Numbered from the stretch's first letter, positions 52,000 through 60,730 are shown. The stretch: DNA of 64,000 bases from Cytobacillus sp. FSL H8-0458 (GCF_038002165.1 NZ_JBBOBR010000001.1:3472001-3536000); one strand, 5' to 3'. The notes: generated by a model not told the origin, from the letters alone. Numbers and translations: made by a program.

Positions 52000-52770
52000 A
52001 TGAAAAAATGGATGTGGCCGTTATTTTTAACCCTATCCCTTGCCCTGACAGTTTTTTTTGGATATGGACTTGCCAGTGCCTACATGGACGTTACCAGCCC
52101 GCCCCGAGGGAAAATTTTGGAGAAAACAGAAGAAAGTCCTGCCACTCCCGGCGATGCCTATGTCGCTCTTGGAGATTCCTTAACAAGGGGTGTCGGCTCG
52201 TCGAAAGGCGAAGGTTTTGTCTCCTTGGCTGGAAATGAACTGAAAGAAAAGAAGATGGTTGATCGCTTTCAAAACCTTGGGGTGCGCGGCGCCAGAATTG
52301 AGGATTTGCTGACACAGCTGGAACAAAAGGAGGTCCAGAGATCTCTTAAAGAAGCCAAAATAATCTCCATCACCATTGGTGGCAATAATCTTTTTAATAG
52401 CGGGGAAATCCTGGAGAAATATTCAGAGGAAACCGCACTGGGCATCGTGAACACCGAAATTTCGAATCTGGAGAAGACCTTCAAAAGCATTCGCGAAACC
52501 AATCCGAATGCCGTTATCGTCTACATGGGCCTTTATAATCCTTTCAACCAATCGCCCAATGGGGATTCATTTGATTCCGTCATCCAAAAATGGAATGAAT
52601 CTGCCCGGACATTAGGCTTGAAATACCGTGTTCATGTAGTGGATACCTTCAATCTGGTCACAGATGCCAAACGCGATCTTTCCAGTGACCTCTTCCATCC
52701 GAATGATGCCACTTATCAGGAGATGGCTGAAAGCCTGTCACTTGTCATTGAAAAAAATATCGTGGAATAA
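52000..52770 (+). CDS. SGNH/GDSL-family lipase or esterase
   Basis: 256 residues. N-terminal membrane anchor or signal (MWPLFLTLSLALTVFFGYGLA), then block I VALGDSLTRGVGS, block II LGVRGARIEDLL, block III ISITIGGNNLF (GxxN) and block V DLFHPND (DxxH). A secreted or tethered esterase, similar in layout to Bacillus YpmR. GAAGGAGAGG precedes the ATG. Confidence 0.88.
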   Translation: MKKWMWPLFLTLSLALTVFFGYGLASAYMDVTSPPRGKILEKTEESPATPGDAYVALGDSLTRGVGSSKGEGFVSLAGNELKEKKMVDRFQNLGVRGARIEDLLTQLEQKEVQRSLKEAKIISITIGGNNLFNSGEILEKYSEETALGIVNTEISNLEKTFKSIRETNPNAVIVYMGLYNPFNQSPNGDSFDSVIQKWNESARTLGLKYRVHVVDTFNLVTDAKRDLSSDLFHPNDATYQEMAESLSLVIEKNIVE

Positions 52771-52774
52771 CCAA

Positions 52775-52813
52775 AAGGTGAATCTGCAGCAGATGTGCGC
52801 ATTCACCTTTTTC
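52775..52813. terminator. Bidirectional terminator
   Basis: aaaaggtgaat / attcacctttttc around a 17-base loop, between the convergent GDSL and YCII genes. Confidence 0.75.
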
Positions 52814-52856
52814 TTCTAGTAGAAGAGCACATCCGGATTTTTGGGCAAATCCGGCC

Positions 52857-53207
52857 CTAAAACACTTGACGCAATTCAATCTGGCCTTCCCCATATCCTT
52901 GCGGGTCCGGCATCCGCATGGCCCACTCGATCGCTTCTTTCTTCGAATTCACCTCAATCAGGATGAACCCGGCAGTCAGCTCTTTCGATTCAGTAAATGG
53001 GCCTTCCGTAACCACAGGCTTTTCCCCTGGTCTCGGAAAGGAAATGCGTATTCCATTTGAACTTGGATGAAGTCCTTTAGCCATCACCCGAACGCCCGCC
53101 TTAACTAATTCTTCATTGTACTTCGTCATGGCTTCCATGAGCTCAGGGCTTGGAAGCTTTCCGGATTCGGAATTCTTTGAGGCTTTGACAATCAGCATAA
53201 ACAGCAT
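52857..53207 (-). CDS. YCII-related (DGPF) domain protein
   Basis: 116 residues: MLFMLIVKASKNSESGKLPSP... VVTEGPFTESKELTAGFILIEV, the YCII pattern often annotated as 'PhnB/DGPF domain' or sigma-factor-associated. Start 53207 has AGGAGG eight bases upstream. Function unknown. Confidence 0.85.
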   Translation of the reverse strand: MLFMLIVKASKNSESGKLPSPELMEAMTKYNEELVKAGVRVMAKGLHPSSNGIRISFPRPGEKPVVTEGPFTESKELTAGFILIEVNSKKEAIEWAMRMPDPQGYGEGQIELRQVF

Positions 53208-53325
53208 AACTATTTCCTCCTGTTTCAGAGGCAAATCCCCTGATCTTTAATACAACGAACCGTCAACTTCAATATCGGCACATTGTAAAATCCCAAAATT
53301 GAATTCTTTGCTATAAACCTATTCT

Positions 53326-53559
53326 TCACAAATCTCTAATATCCGGCTTATTGGACTGTACCCTGTTGATATTCAGAACCTTGGGATCTGCTGCATCCGT
53401 ATTGTCTATTTTGCAGATAATGCACCATCTGCCTTTTACTTTTGAAGTTAACGGAACTTCTATATCATCTCCGTTGCCAGTTTTGACGAGGACGCGGCCA
53501 TCGTATCTGGCAAAGTTCTCCCCTTTGGAGATGAAGCCGAGAAACCGGAAGATCCCGCC
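53326..53559 (-). pseudogene. C-terminal remnant of an unknown gene
   Basis: A 77-codon frame with coherent protein character (GGIFRFLGFISKGENF, then VKTGNGDDIEVPLTSKVKG.. to NKPDIRDL) but no start codon. The same frame continues upstream past a TAA as LENKYNFNFR, near an AAAGGTGA site. Probably a small gene broken by a nonsense change. Confidence 0.4.
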
Positions 53560-53633
53560 TTATCGGAAATTAAAGTTGTATTTATTTTCTAAATATCACC
53601 TTTATTTTAACATAAATCACCTGTTCAACAGCA

Positions 53634-53672
53634 TAAAAAAAATAACCTTGACCTCTTGGATCAAAGTTATCA
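53634..53672 (-). terminator. Terminator of the NAD-binding protein gene
   Basis: Minus strand AACTTTGATCC-aaga-GGTCAAGGTT then ATTTTTTTT. Confidence 0.85.
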
Positions 53673-53677
53673 GGTTC

Positions 53678-54331
53678 TTACTCAAACTTCCCGGCACATT
53701 TCCGAATAGCTTCACCTTCATACGTAAAAATGCCGCTTCTTGGCGGTTTCACGGATTGAATCATGGCTTGAGCCAATATTTCTGTCGGCAGCGGTTCCTG
53801 AGATCGAAGCAGCCCGAATTTATTAAAAAACTGTACGGCTCTCATTCCGGCAACCTCCATGGTTCTATCACTATTTTTTCGTACCAGCACAGGCGGCTTA
53901 AAGATTGTCACGCCAGGAAACCCTAAATCTTTTACCGATTCTTCCAGCTGCCCCTTCATCCTTGGATAAAATAAGGGGGAATTAGGCGACGAGCCCCCTG
54001 AAGATACCAAAACATAATGACTGACATGGTTTTCTCTGGCTATCTTGGCAAACTGGTATTGGCAGTCGTAATCGATTTTCCATTGCGCTTCTTTACTTCC
54101 CGCAGCTTTTAAGGTCGTTCCCAAACAAGAAAACAAGACATCGCCTTTTACTAAATGCTTCCACTGTTTGGAGTGATCAAAGTCAATCACATGCACCCTT
54201 AGTTTTTCATGCTGGATAGAAAGATCCCGCCTGACAAAAACATCTACCTGATGAAAGTACTCGTCTTCCAGCAGCAAATCCAGCAAGTCCTTGCCTGTTG
54301 CTCCCGTTGCTCCTATTAGTAAAGCGTGCAT
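53678..54331 (-). CDS. NAD(P)-binding atypical SDR-type protein
   Basis: 217 residues. IGATGATGKDLLDLLL dinucleotide fold at the N-terminus, SCLGTTLKAAGS and HYVLVSSGGSSPNSPLFYPRMKG (YxxxK-like YPRMK), as in YraR/HTATIP2-like oxidoreductases. GAAGGAG precedes the ATG. Substrate unknown. Confidence 0.85.
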   Translation of the reverse strand: MHALLIGATGATGKDLLDLLLEDEYFHQVDVFVRRDLSIQHEKLRVHVIDFDHSKQWKHLVKGDVLFSCLGTTLKAAGSKEAQWKIDYDCQYQFAKIARENHVSHYVLVSSGGSSPNSPLFYPRMKGQLEESVKDLGFPGVTIFKPPVLVRKNSDRTMEVAGMRAVQFFNKFGLLRSQEPLPTEILAQAMIQSVKPPRSGIFTYEGEAIRKCAGKFE

Positions 54332-54404
54332 TTTTTTCTCCTTCTATTCTGGATAGTTTCTTTAAATTATATATCACGTTCATTCCATAGAGGGAACTAA
54401 AGAC

Positions 54405-54596
54405 TTATTTGTCATTGTCTAAGTCACGATCAAGAAAGGAATCCTTATCCTTTTTAATCCCATACTTATTTTCAAGAAACTGACCAGCTACAGACTTGTT
54501 AATGCCATCCCTGACTGCTGCAGAAATGACGATATACAGAATAAATAGTCCAATAACCCAAAGAAGGATAGAAAATAATAAGGAACCGAAAACCAC
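54405..54596 (-). CDS. Small membrane protein (63 residues)
   Basis: GTG start with TGGAGGAG upstream. One N-terminal membrane helix (LLFSILLWVIGLFILYIVI), then a charged, Asp/Lys-rich tail. No family I can name. Confidence 0.6.
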   Translation of the reverse strand: MVFGSLLFSILLWVIGLFILYIVISAAVRDGINKSVAGQFLENKYGIKKDKDSFLDRDLDNDK

Positions 54597-54758
54597 CTGT
54601 AACTCCTCCAGACTTTTAAGTATGTACTACTAGTCATTTGACTTCCTTGCTCGATTAACCTTCCTCAATAGGTTAAAAAGAAAAAATTAATCGGCTGTTC
54701 TCAGATCAATTCTGTCCCCTACTTAAAAAGTTTGATTGGGATATACCTGAATAAAAGC

Positions 54759-54787
54759 TTGTTTAAAGGGTAATATAACTCTATAAA
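54759..54787 (+). promoter_or_regulatory. SigA-type promoter of the stress-type FMN protein gene
   Basis: TTGTTT (54759-54764), 17-bp spacer, TATAAA (54782-54787), 20 bp before the ATG at 54808. Confidence 0.5.
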
Positions 54788-54807
54788 ACTTTTACGAGGT
54801 GATGGAA

Positions 54808-55296
54808 ATGTCTAACATAATAAATCAAGAAGAAATAGAAACATTACGAGAGTTAATCAAAGACATAGACACGGCCATGCTGACCACGGTAACGGAGGAA
54901 GGGCTTGTGTCCCGCCCCATGAAAACCCAAGAAGTAGAATTTGATGGTGACTTATGGTTTTTCACGAAAAAAGAGACTGCTAAGTATGAGGAAATTCTTC
55001 ATGATCAAGACGTTAATGTGGCTTATGCAGGCAAATCCTATGTTTCCGTCCGCGGAAGAGCAGAAATCGTTGAGGATCTAAACAAGAAAAAGGAACTGTG
55101 GAGCAAAGCTTATGATAAAATCATGCAAACCTCTTATGATGATCCCAATGTTGTCTTAATCAAGATCAAGGCGGAAGCAGCTGAATATTGGGAAACCGGT
55201 AATTACACAAAGAAAATTGCCTTTCTTTATAAACGCATGACTGGGCAAAGCTCTGAATCGGCAGATGTTAATGAGACGGTTGAATTAAATAAATAG
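54808..55296 (+). CDS. General-stress-protein-26-like FMN-binding split-barrel protein
   Basis: About 162 residues starting at 54808 (GAGGTGATGGAA upstream). TAMLTTVTEEGLVSRPMKTQEVEFDGDLWFFT is the standard opening of the GSP26/PNPOx-like family. Binds a flavin; probably stress related. A GC-rich hairpin follows. Confidence 0.85.
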   Translation: MSNIINQEEIETLRELIKDIDTAMLTTVTEEGLVSRPMKTQEVEFDGDLWFFTKKETAKYEEILHDQDVNVAYAGKSYVSVRGRAEIVEDLNKKKELWSKAYDKIMQTSYDDPNVVLIKIKAEAAEYWETGNYTKKIAFLYKRMTGQSSESADVNETVELNK

Positions 55297-55321
55297 TAAG
55301 TATACAATCCACTTTAATAAA

Positions 55322-55363
55322 GAAGCGCCTGTCTCCCAGTCACCAACTGGGGGCAGGCGCCTT
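55322..55363. terminator. GC-rich hairpin after the GSP26-like gene
   Basis: aagcgcctgtctcccag / ctgggggcaggcgcctt, long stem but poor T tail; likely still a terminator for one or both sides. Confidence 0.6.
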
Positions 55364-55413
55364 ATAAACCTAAATTTGTTAATGCTTAAAACAATAATAT
55401 GTCAAATACCAAT

Positions 55414-55758
55414 TTAGGAATCAACAGCGGAATTTCCCGTTTCATCTTCCGTACTTCCATTTTTAAGGATATCATTAATTTCACCAATATCGCCTTTAGC
55501 ATTAATGATTTCAAATATCTGATTCAGTCCTTCACTTGTTTCCTGATCTTTGTCTTTCATTAAAATCCCTCCATTTAAAAGCCTTTCATTATAGGTTTTC
55601 CAACCTCTCCATTTATATCCTGGCAGACACCGTTTGTTTGATAGCCCTAATTTATACGGAGTAAACCAGTCGTAATATTTCCTCAAAGCAGCTCTTTTGA
55701 GGCGGTTATCAGCTAACCTTAAGAATACGTTCTTTAACCTCTGCTTCATAATATTCAC
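55414..55758 (-). CDS. Hypothetical protein, basic head and acidic tail
   Basis: 114 residues: a basic, aromatic first part (ALRKYYDWFTPYKLGLSNKR...) and an acidic end (MKDKDQETSEGLNQIF... to GNSAVDS). A good GGAGGG site six bases before the ATG at 55560 could instead define a separate 48-residue protein; GGAGGG is also simply part of the codons for NGG. No family recognised. It lies 6 bp after the 35-residue gene. Confidence 0.45.
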   Translation of the reverse strand: MNIMKQRLKNVFLRLADNRLKRAALRKYYDWFTPYKLGLSNKRCLPGYKWRGWKTYNERLLNGGILMKDKDQETSEGLNQIFEIINAKGDIGEINDILKNGSTEDETGNSAVDS

Positions 55759-55764
55759 TATCTC

Positions 55765-55872
55765 TTATCGCTTCTTTATCACATCAACCAATCTTACTAA
55801 TGACCAAGTGAACAATAATAGAGGTAACCCGATTAAAGCCACTACAATTGCCACCCCATGAAGGATATCCAT
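55765..55872 (-). CDS. Small single-helix membrane protein (35 residues)
   Basis: MDILHGVAIVVALIGLPLLL... then VIKKR, with AGGAAAAAC before the ATG. One membrane helix and a short basic tail. It probably shares a transcript with the following gene. Confidence 0.5.
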   Translation of the reverse strand: MDILHGVAIVVALIGLPLLLFTWSLVRLVDVIKKR

Positions 55873-55955
55873 TGTTTTTCCTATCTCATTTTTGACTAAG
55901 TTTCATTTCTCTTTTGATATTACGGATAGTTGGGGAATAAGTTTCATTTAAATTG

Positions 55956-55990
55956 TTTTATGAATCACCCGCCCCTTAAAAGAAAAAACC
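55956..55990. repeat. Degenerate CTGCCCC-type element with terminator
   Basis: ttttatgaatcac-ccgcccc-ttaaaagaaaaaacc, followed rightward by cagc..gctg; minus-strand order terminator then element as in the island copies. Outlying copy beside the duplicated VOC gene. Confidence 0.4.
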
Positions 55991-56082
55991 AGCCTGAATA
56001 ACAGCTGATTTTGAACATGATCTCCCGTTGGGTTAAGTTGGGTATTGAATAGTTTTATTTGCTAACCCTTCTTTTAATATAT

Positions 56083-56502
56083 TCATTTGGAAATAAGATA
56101 CTTCTCTTTGAAGGTTGGACTTAGTTCACTCCACACATCAAATTTGTTACCGTCTAAATCATAAAAGACAAAATTCCTTCCAGAGTGTCCTCTGTCTTCG
56201 ATCTCTCCAACTCTAATTCCATTTTGCTTAAAGTCTTTGTGTATGGCTTCTAAGGCACTTAATCCATTAACTTCAAATGTAAGCGAAAAACGCTCATTGC
56301 CGTAAATATCAAAGAAATTAGAGCTTTGGTTCTCATTAGACTTTACAAGAAAAATACTCTGATTGGCAAAGTTTAAAATTGCTTTGTCCTGATCTTTATA
56401 GCTTAACTCTGCTCCTAATTTACTTACATACCACTCAGAGGAAAGTTCTACATTTGTTACTGGTATATAAGTTGTACCTACCCTTAATAATTTCTCGCCC
56501 AT
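56083..56502 (-). CDS. VOC-family protein, near-duplicate of the gene at 40.2 kb
   Basis: 139 residues from the ATG at 56502 (GGGAG nine bases upstream). Differs from the 40.2 kb product at roughly a dozen positions only, including TTYIPVTNVELSSEW against TIYIPVTNVDLSSDW. Same strand. Its flanks show an element-like repeat at the 3' side. Function unknown. Confidence 0.82.
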   Translation of the reverse strand: MGEKLLRVGTTYIPVTNVELSSEWYVSKLGAELSYKDQDKAILNFANQSIFLVKSNENQSSNFFDIYGNERFSLTFEVNGLSALEAIHKDFKQNGIRVGEIEDRGHSGRNFVFYDLDGNKFDVWSELSPTFKEKYLISK

Positions 56503-56647
56503 TTTTTTCATCTCCCAAATTCTAAAATATTTTCTTTAAATGTAATAATAAACTGTGATGAGCAACTGACCTTAATCATCGTAAATATTGAACTTCTGGC
56601 TGCCTTTCCCGTTTATGAAAAACAGTCACGTTCGGCAGCACATTTGT

Positions 56648-57397
56648 TTATAATGGACAGGATTGGCCGATTATGTCCAAAAGACGTTTCGGGTTTTCCG
56701 ACGGTACTATTTCCGACAGCCTTGCCGCTGCTATAATTGGTGCCCATTGCAGTACCTCATCTTCTGCCAAGCCACTTTTCATACAATAAAGCTTCAAATA
56801 CATCTCAGCTAATTCATTTGAAAACTGGGAATATAATAGATAAGTACGATATACGTCAGCACGGATATCGCCTTTACTCGCATCCACCCAATCCAGTATA
56901 GTCACCTTGTTATCTGAAACAATTAAATTAAAGAAATGATAATCTCCATGACACAGCCTGCTTTTAAACGTCATCTTATTCAATCTTTTGATTAAGTCGG
57001 ATTTTTGCCTGTTATCTAAATGATTAGCTAAGGTAATCTGCCTGCTTAACTTTTCAGTCATGTGTTCGATGGAATCAGCCTCCACCTTATGAATACTCTG
57101 CTGAATGTCAACAGAAAGATTCATGTAGTATTCAGCTTGTCCCATGTTTTCGGAAAGAATATCGCCTATTGATCTGCCCTTGATATACTCCATAATAAGA
57201 ACTTGTTTACCATTCATTTTTGTAACATCTATTATTTTTGGAACAGGAAGCCCGCTTGAATAAGCATAATTTTGCTTTTTATATTCATTAATAGATTCCC
57301 TTTCGGTAAAGTAATCATTAAATACTTTATAAATCCTGTTCCGATAGAGATATATTTTTGCCGTATTTCCTAATGCGATGGGAGCACCCAGATTCAT
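56648..57397 (-). CDS. Aminoglycoside-phosphotransferase-fold kinase
   Basis: 249 residues. The APH/choline-kinase fold is shown by LIMEYIKGRSIGDIL, catalytic loop CHGDYHFFNLIV (HGDxxxxN) and VTILDWVDASKGD (metal-binding Asp). May phosphorylate an antibiotic or a small metabolite; I see no basis to choose. AAGGAG precedes the ATG. Two small membrane genes lie upstream on the same strand. Confidence 0.82.
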   Translation of the reverse strand: MNLGAPIALGNTAKIYLYRNRIYKVFNDYFTERESINEYKKQNYAYSSGLPVPKIIDVTKMNGKQVLIMEYIKGRSIGDILSENMGQAEYYMNLSVDIQQSIHKVEADSIEHMTEKLSRQITLANHLDNRQKSDLIKRLNKMTFKSRLCHGDYHFFNLIVSDNKVTILDWVDASKGDIRADVYRTYLLYSQFSNELAEMYLKLYCMKSGLAEDEVLQWAPIIAAARLSEIVPSENPKRLLDIIGQSCPL

Positions 57398-57412
57398 TCA
57401 TTTCTCTCCTTG

Positions 57413-57619
57413 CTATTTCTTTGTAAAATCCGCCCTGGCACGCGTTATATCAAAAAATCCAATAGCTCCACAAAGCAAAACACCTAAGCCAAAAACACCT
57501 GTAAGAATCCAATTCTTACCCCAGCTGCTGGTTAAACTTAATAAACAACTAACCGCAACAACAATTGCCCCATATTTCGCACGCCATTTGTACAATTTTG
57601 AATGGTTTTCATTACTCAA
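57413..57619 (-). CDS. Small two-helix membrane protein
   Basis: 68 residues from a TTG with AAGGAG eight bases upstream (MSNENHSKLYKWRAKYGAIVV...). Two helices and a charged tail. Begins 13 bp after the stop of the DUF3899-like gene, so co-transcribed. Family unknown. Confidence 0.6.
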   Translation of the reverse strand: MSNENHSKLYKWRAKYGAIVVAVSCLLSLTSSWGKNWILTGVFGLGVLLCGAIGFFDITRARADFTKK

Positions 57620-57631
57620 AATCTCAACTCC

Positions 57632-57946
57632 TTAACCAGCAGGTGGAATAACCCCTGAAATAAGCAGAATAAACAGCACTAATCCAATGGAGAAAAAAAT
57701 GATGGAGGAAGTGAAGACAGGCCCTCTCCTAAACACAAACACTTCCCGTTTTTGGATGATGCCTGTTTGCTTGCCCGTGAGGAACTGAAATCTGCTTGAA
57801 AAGTAAAAGCTAAGGCTCGCAAAAGCCATTCCAGTAAAAAACATGACCTCAACGAACCTTACCGAGAATGTGGAAGCAGCGAAAAGCGTTACAGCCGCTT
57901 CAGCCAGAAAAGTCATAAGCAAAACAATAAAATATTTTGTCCGAAT
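57632..57946 (-). CDS. DUF3899-like membrane protein, probable ATT start
   Basis: Three membrane helices with a short FRRGPVF loop before the last and the ending ISGVIPPAG. The frame has ATG/TTG codons at 57916-57922, but no ribosome binding site there. GGAGGAG lies at 57951-57957, six bases before an ATT at 57946, giving the N-terminus (M)IRTKYFIVLLMTFLAEA, which completes the first helix. An ATT start is rare but known in Bacillus (infC). Confidence 0.6.
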   Translation of the reverse strand: MRTKYFIVLLMTFLAEAAVTLFAASTFSVRFVEVMFFTGMAFASLSFYFSSRFQFLTGKQTGIIQKREVFVFRRGPVFTSSIIFFSIGLVLFILLISGVIPPAG

Positions 57947-58146
57947 GACGTTCTCCTCCTTTTTCAGTTACCTAGCTCTAAATATAGTTTAACATATTTT
58001 TACAAAAATTACATAATTCTGAAAATAGAGTACAGGCGGGCATACCCCAGATGCTGAATGGCACATCCTGTGACTAAACTTTACCTTGCCGAATGGAATT
58101 GCCTCCTTTAATCTAGTAGTAAATAAAATTGCCAGAGGTGGCCAAA

Positions 58147-59772
58147 GTGTCGAAACCTTTTAATTTAAAGCGGCCGGGGCTTTTCGGGCAAATGGTTCTG
58201 CTCGTTCTTACTGTACTCATACTTTGCATACTGTTAATCATCATTTCTTTTTCCTCCATTATTGATCAAATGATTGAGAGAACAACTGGACAGCAGGCAC
58301 TGACCGTTGCGGAATTGGTTGCTGAAAACGAATCTATTATTGATGCGTTTGACACAGAACATCCGGAACAGCTTATACAGCCGATTGCCGAGAAGCTTAG
58401 AAAGCGGACAGGTGCAGCTTATATTGTAATAGCGAACGAGGATGGTATCCGTTATTCCCATCCCTACCCAAACCAAATTGGCAAAGAGACAGAAACAAGC
58501 AACAAGGCCCCCCTCGCAGGAGATTCTGTTATTTTCATAGGAAATGGCGTCTTAGGAGAAGCAGTTAAAGCGAAAACACCCATTTATGATGAGGCTGGTA
58601 CCATTATCGGTGTTTCTTCCGTTGGATTCTTAACAAATGAAGTAGAAAGTAAAATCTTTGTTTATCAGCTGCGGGTAGCTGCTTTCGGCGGACTTGCCCT
58701 TCTTATTGGCATACCAGGGGCATTTTATATTGCCCGCCGAGTCAAAAGGCTGATATTTAATTTAGAGCCGGAGGAGATTTCACATGCCTTTTCTGAAAAA
58801 CAGGCTATTCTGGAGTCGATTGGGGACGCCACTCTTGCCATCAGCCCTGCGCTCCATATTTTATCAGCCAATAAAAAAGCGCGTGACATTCTGGGTGAGC
58901 ATGCAAAAGGTACGCTGACAGAGCCCCATTTGAAAGCGCTTATCAGAACTGCATTCCAGAATCCGAACCGATTAATCCAGGAACAAGCGCTCATCTGCAA
59001 CTCAATATATATTGTAGACATCTCGCCCATCTTAGCTGAAGAAACGGCAATATCAGGTATAGTGCTGACTATCCGCCCCTTCTCTGAAGTAGAAGATCTG
59101 GCGAATGAACTTATTGAGATCCGGCAGCACGCGAACCATATTCGGGCACAGACCCATGAATACTTAAATAAATTAAACACATTAAACGGGCTCCTGCTAT
59201 TGGAGCGCTACGAAGAGGCAAAGGCTTTTATGAGGATGGAGGTGCAGGAACTGCAGCAGACTGTCACCTTTTTAATGTCCGCCATTAAAGATCCTTTAAT
59301 TGTTGCCGTTCTTCTTGGGAAAGTGAACCGGGCCAAAGAAATGAAAGTCTTGATCACCTTTGATGAAAACAGCCAATGGCTGGACTTTCCTGATACCATT
59401 CAAAGCGAACATGTCGTTACTGTAATTGGCAATTTGATTGATAATGCTCTTGAAGCATCTTCTGAATGGAAAGGAAAGAACGCCGCTGTCCACTTATCCT
59501 TTACAGACTATGGAGACGAACTGGTTATGGATATTGAAGACAATGGCAAAGGCATGACCTCCGAAGAAGAAGCCTACTTTTTCACTGAAGGAGCCACAAC
59601 CAAAAACCACCCGCAGCACGGCCTGGGCCTGACAATCATGCAGCATGCATTGAGCCAACTTGGCGGGGAATGGTACCGTACAGACCGGGCAGAAGGAACA
59701 TGCATGACCATCGCCATTCCAAAAAACAATCCTGAATACACGACCGCGGAGGAGAGAGAAAATCATGAATAA
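58147..59772 (+). CDS. citS: CitS/DcuS-type sensor histidine kinase
   Basis: About 541 residues from a GTG (AGAGGTGG upstream). Two membrane helices flank a ~130-residue extracellular PAS-like (PDC) domain containing RTGAAYIVIANEDGIRYSHPYP, the citrate/dicarboxylate-binding fold of CitA/DcuS. A cytoplasmic PAS domain (~215-320), the HisKA-like box RAQTHEYLNKLNTLNGLLLL and the ATPase domain (VIGNLIDNALEAS, DNGKGM, HGLGLTI) follow. Together with the next two genes this is the citrate-sensing CitST-CitM set of Bacillus. Confidence 0.9.
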   Translation: MSKPFNLKRPGLFGQMVLLVLTVLILCILLIIISFSSIIDQMIERTTGQQALTVAELVAENESIIDAFDTEHPEQLIQPIAEKLRKRTGAAYIVIANEDGIRYSHPYPNQIGKETETSNKAPLAGDSVIFIGNGVLGEAVKAKTPIYDEAGTIIGVSSVGFLTNEVESKIFVYQLRVAAFGGLALLIGIPGAFYIARRVKRLIFNLEPEEISHAFSEKQAILESIGDATLAISPALHILSANKKARDILGEHAKGTLTEPHLKALIRTAFQNPNRLIQEQALICNSIYIVDISPILAEETAISGIVLTIRPFSEVEDLANELIEIRQHANHIRAQTHEYLNKLNTLNGLLLLERYEEAKAFMRMEVQELQQTVTFLMSAIKDPLIVAVLLGKVNRAKEMKVLITFDENSQWLDFPDTIQSEHVVTVIGNLIDNALEASSEWKGKNAAVHLSFTDYGDELVMDIEDNGKGMTSEEEAYFFTEGATTKNHPQHGLGLTIMQHALSQLGGEWYRTDRAEGTCMTIAIPKNNPEYTTAEERENHE

Positions 59773-60460
59773 CCCATCAATTGGGGTCCTTATCGTTGAG
59801 GATGACCCTGTGGCTTCGTCTGTATATGAACAGCTTATCCAAAACAGACCGGAGTTCACTGTCATTGGAAAAGCACAAACAGCTTCAGAAACCATTCAAT
59901 TGCTAAACGTGATTACACCTGACTTGATCTTGCTCGATGTTCACCTGCCGGACGCCAATGGCATTGATTTGCTGTTTCAGATCAAGCACGAACACCGCCA
60001 TATCGATATCATCATGATAACAGCTTCAAATGATGCTAAAACCGTAAGAGATGCCATGCGCGGGGGAGCATATAGCTATCTGCTGAAGCCTGTAATGGTT
60101 GAAAGCTTTTTTTCAACTTTTGAAGAGTACAGCCAAACAAGGCACGCCTGGCAAACCAATGCTCATATTAAACAAGATCAAATACAGCGGCTCTTTCAAA
60201 AAAGTTCCCCTGCTGTGGAGACAAAGCATGAGGCTGAGGCTTTGCCAAAAGGCATCGACAAACATACACTTCGAAAAGTTACACAAGCAATGGAAGCTGC
60301 ATCCACAAGCCTGAATGCTGAAGAAGTAGGAATGCAAATCGGCGCAAGCCACTCCACGGCAAGGCGCTATTTAGAGTACCTGGTTTCTATTGACCTTGTG
60401 GAAGTGGATATTGTCTATGGCAGTGTGGGCCGTCCCGAACGCCGATACAAACAGCTCTAG
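59765..60460 (+). CDS. citT: CitT/DcuR-type response regulator
   Basis: 231 residues. Receiver with LILLDVHLPDANGIDLL and KPVMVE, then a C-terminal helix-turn-helix (GASHSTARRYLEYLVSIDLVEVDI) typical of CitB/DcuR proteins. Overlaps the kinase gene by 8 bp. Expected to activate citM. Confidence 0.9.
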   Translation: MNNPSIGVLIVEDDPVASSVYEQLIQNRPEFTVIGKAQTASETIQLLNVITPDLILLDVHLPDANGIDLLFQIKHEHRHIDIIMITASNDAKTVRDAMRGGAYSYLLKPVMVESFFSTFEEYSQTRHAWQTNAHIKQDQIQRLFQKSSPAVETKHEAEALPKGIDKHTLRKVTQAMEAASTSLNAEEVGMQIGASHSTARRYLEYLVSIDLVEVDIVYGSVGRPERRYKQL

Positions 60461-60492
60461 CAAGCCCTCTCATAAAGGGGCTTGCTTTTTTT
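60458..60492 (+). terminator. Terminator after citT
   Basis: agcaagcccc / ggggcttgct-type stem with a TTTTTTTTC tail. Confidence 0.85.
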
Positions 60493-60730
60493 CGGAAAGC
60501 AGAACTCCTGCATGGGCAAAGAGATTTCCACTCGCCCTATTACCCCCATCTTTCCACACCTGAGAACCAGACATATCCCAGTTTGTCTTCATTTCCACTT
60601 TTCATAAAAAATATGAAAATTATGAAATTATTATGTTTTATGTAAATTAAACAACTAATCTAGTCTTTCAGGAGCTGCCCTGTTAAAGTGAGTCAAAAGG
60701 AAGCGCTTACAAATAATAAGGAGGGGTTTT
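60493..60730. promoter_or_regulatory. citM upstream region with candidate cre
   Basis: AT-rich 60600-60660 with repeated atgaaatta(t) words is a possible CitT target. AGGAAGCGCTTACA at 60698-60711 matches 12 of 14 positions of the CcpA cre consensus TGWAANCGNTNWCA. It lies ~20 bp before the start codon, where CcpA would block elongation or initiation. Confidence 0.6.

Noticed and set aside
53351-53926. 191-residue plus-strand ORF
   Set aside because: It runs antisense to the NAD-binding protein gene and its terminator, has no ribosome binding site and no protein-like pattern.
54721-54787. SigB promoter for the GSP26-like gene
   Set aside because: GTTT and GGGTA words are present but with wrong spacing; a SigA-type pair fits better.
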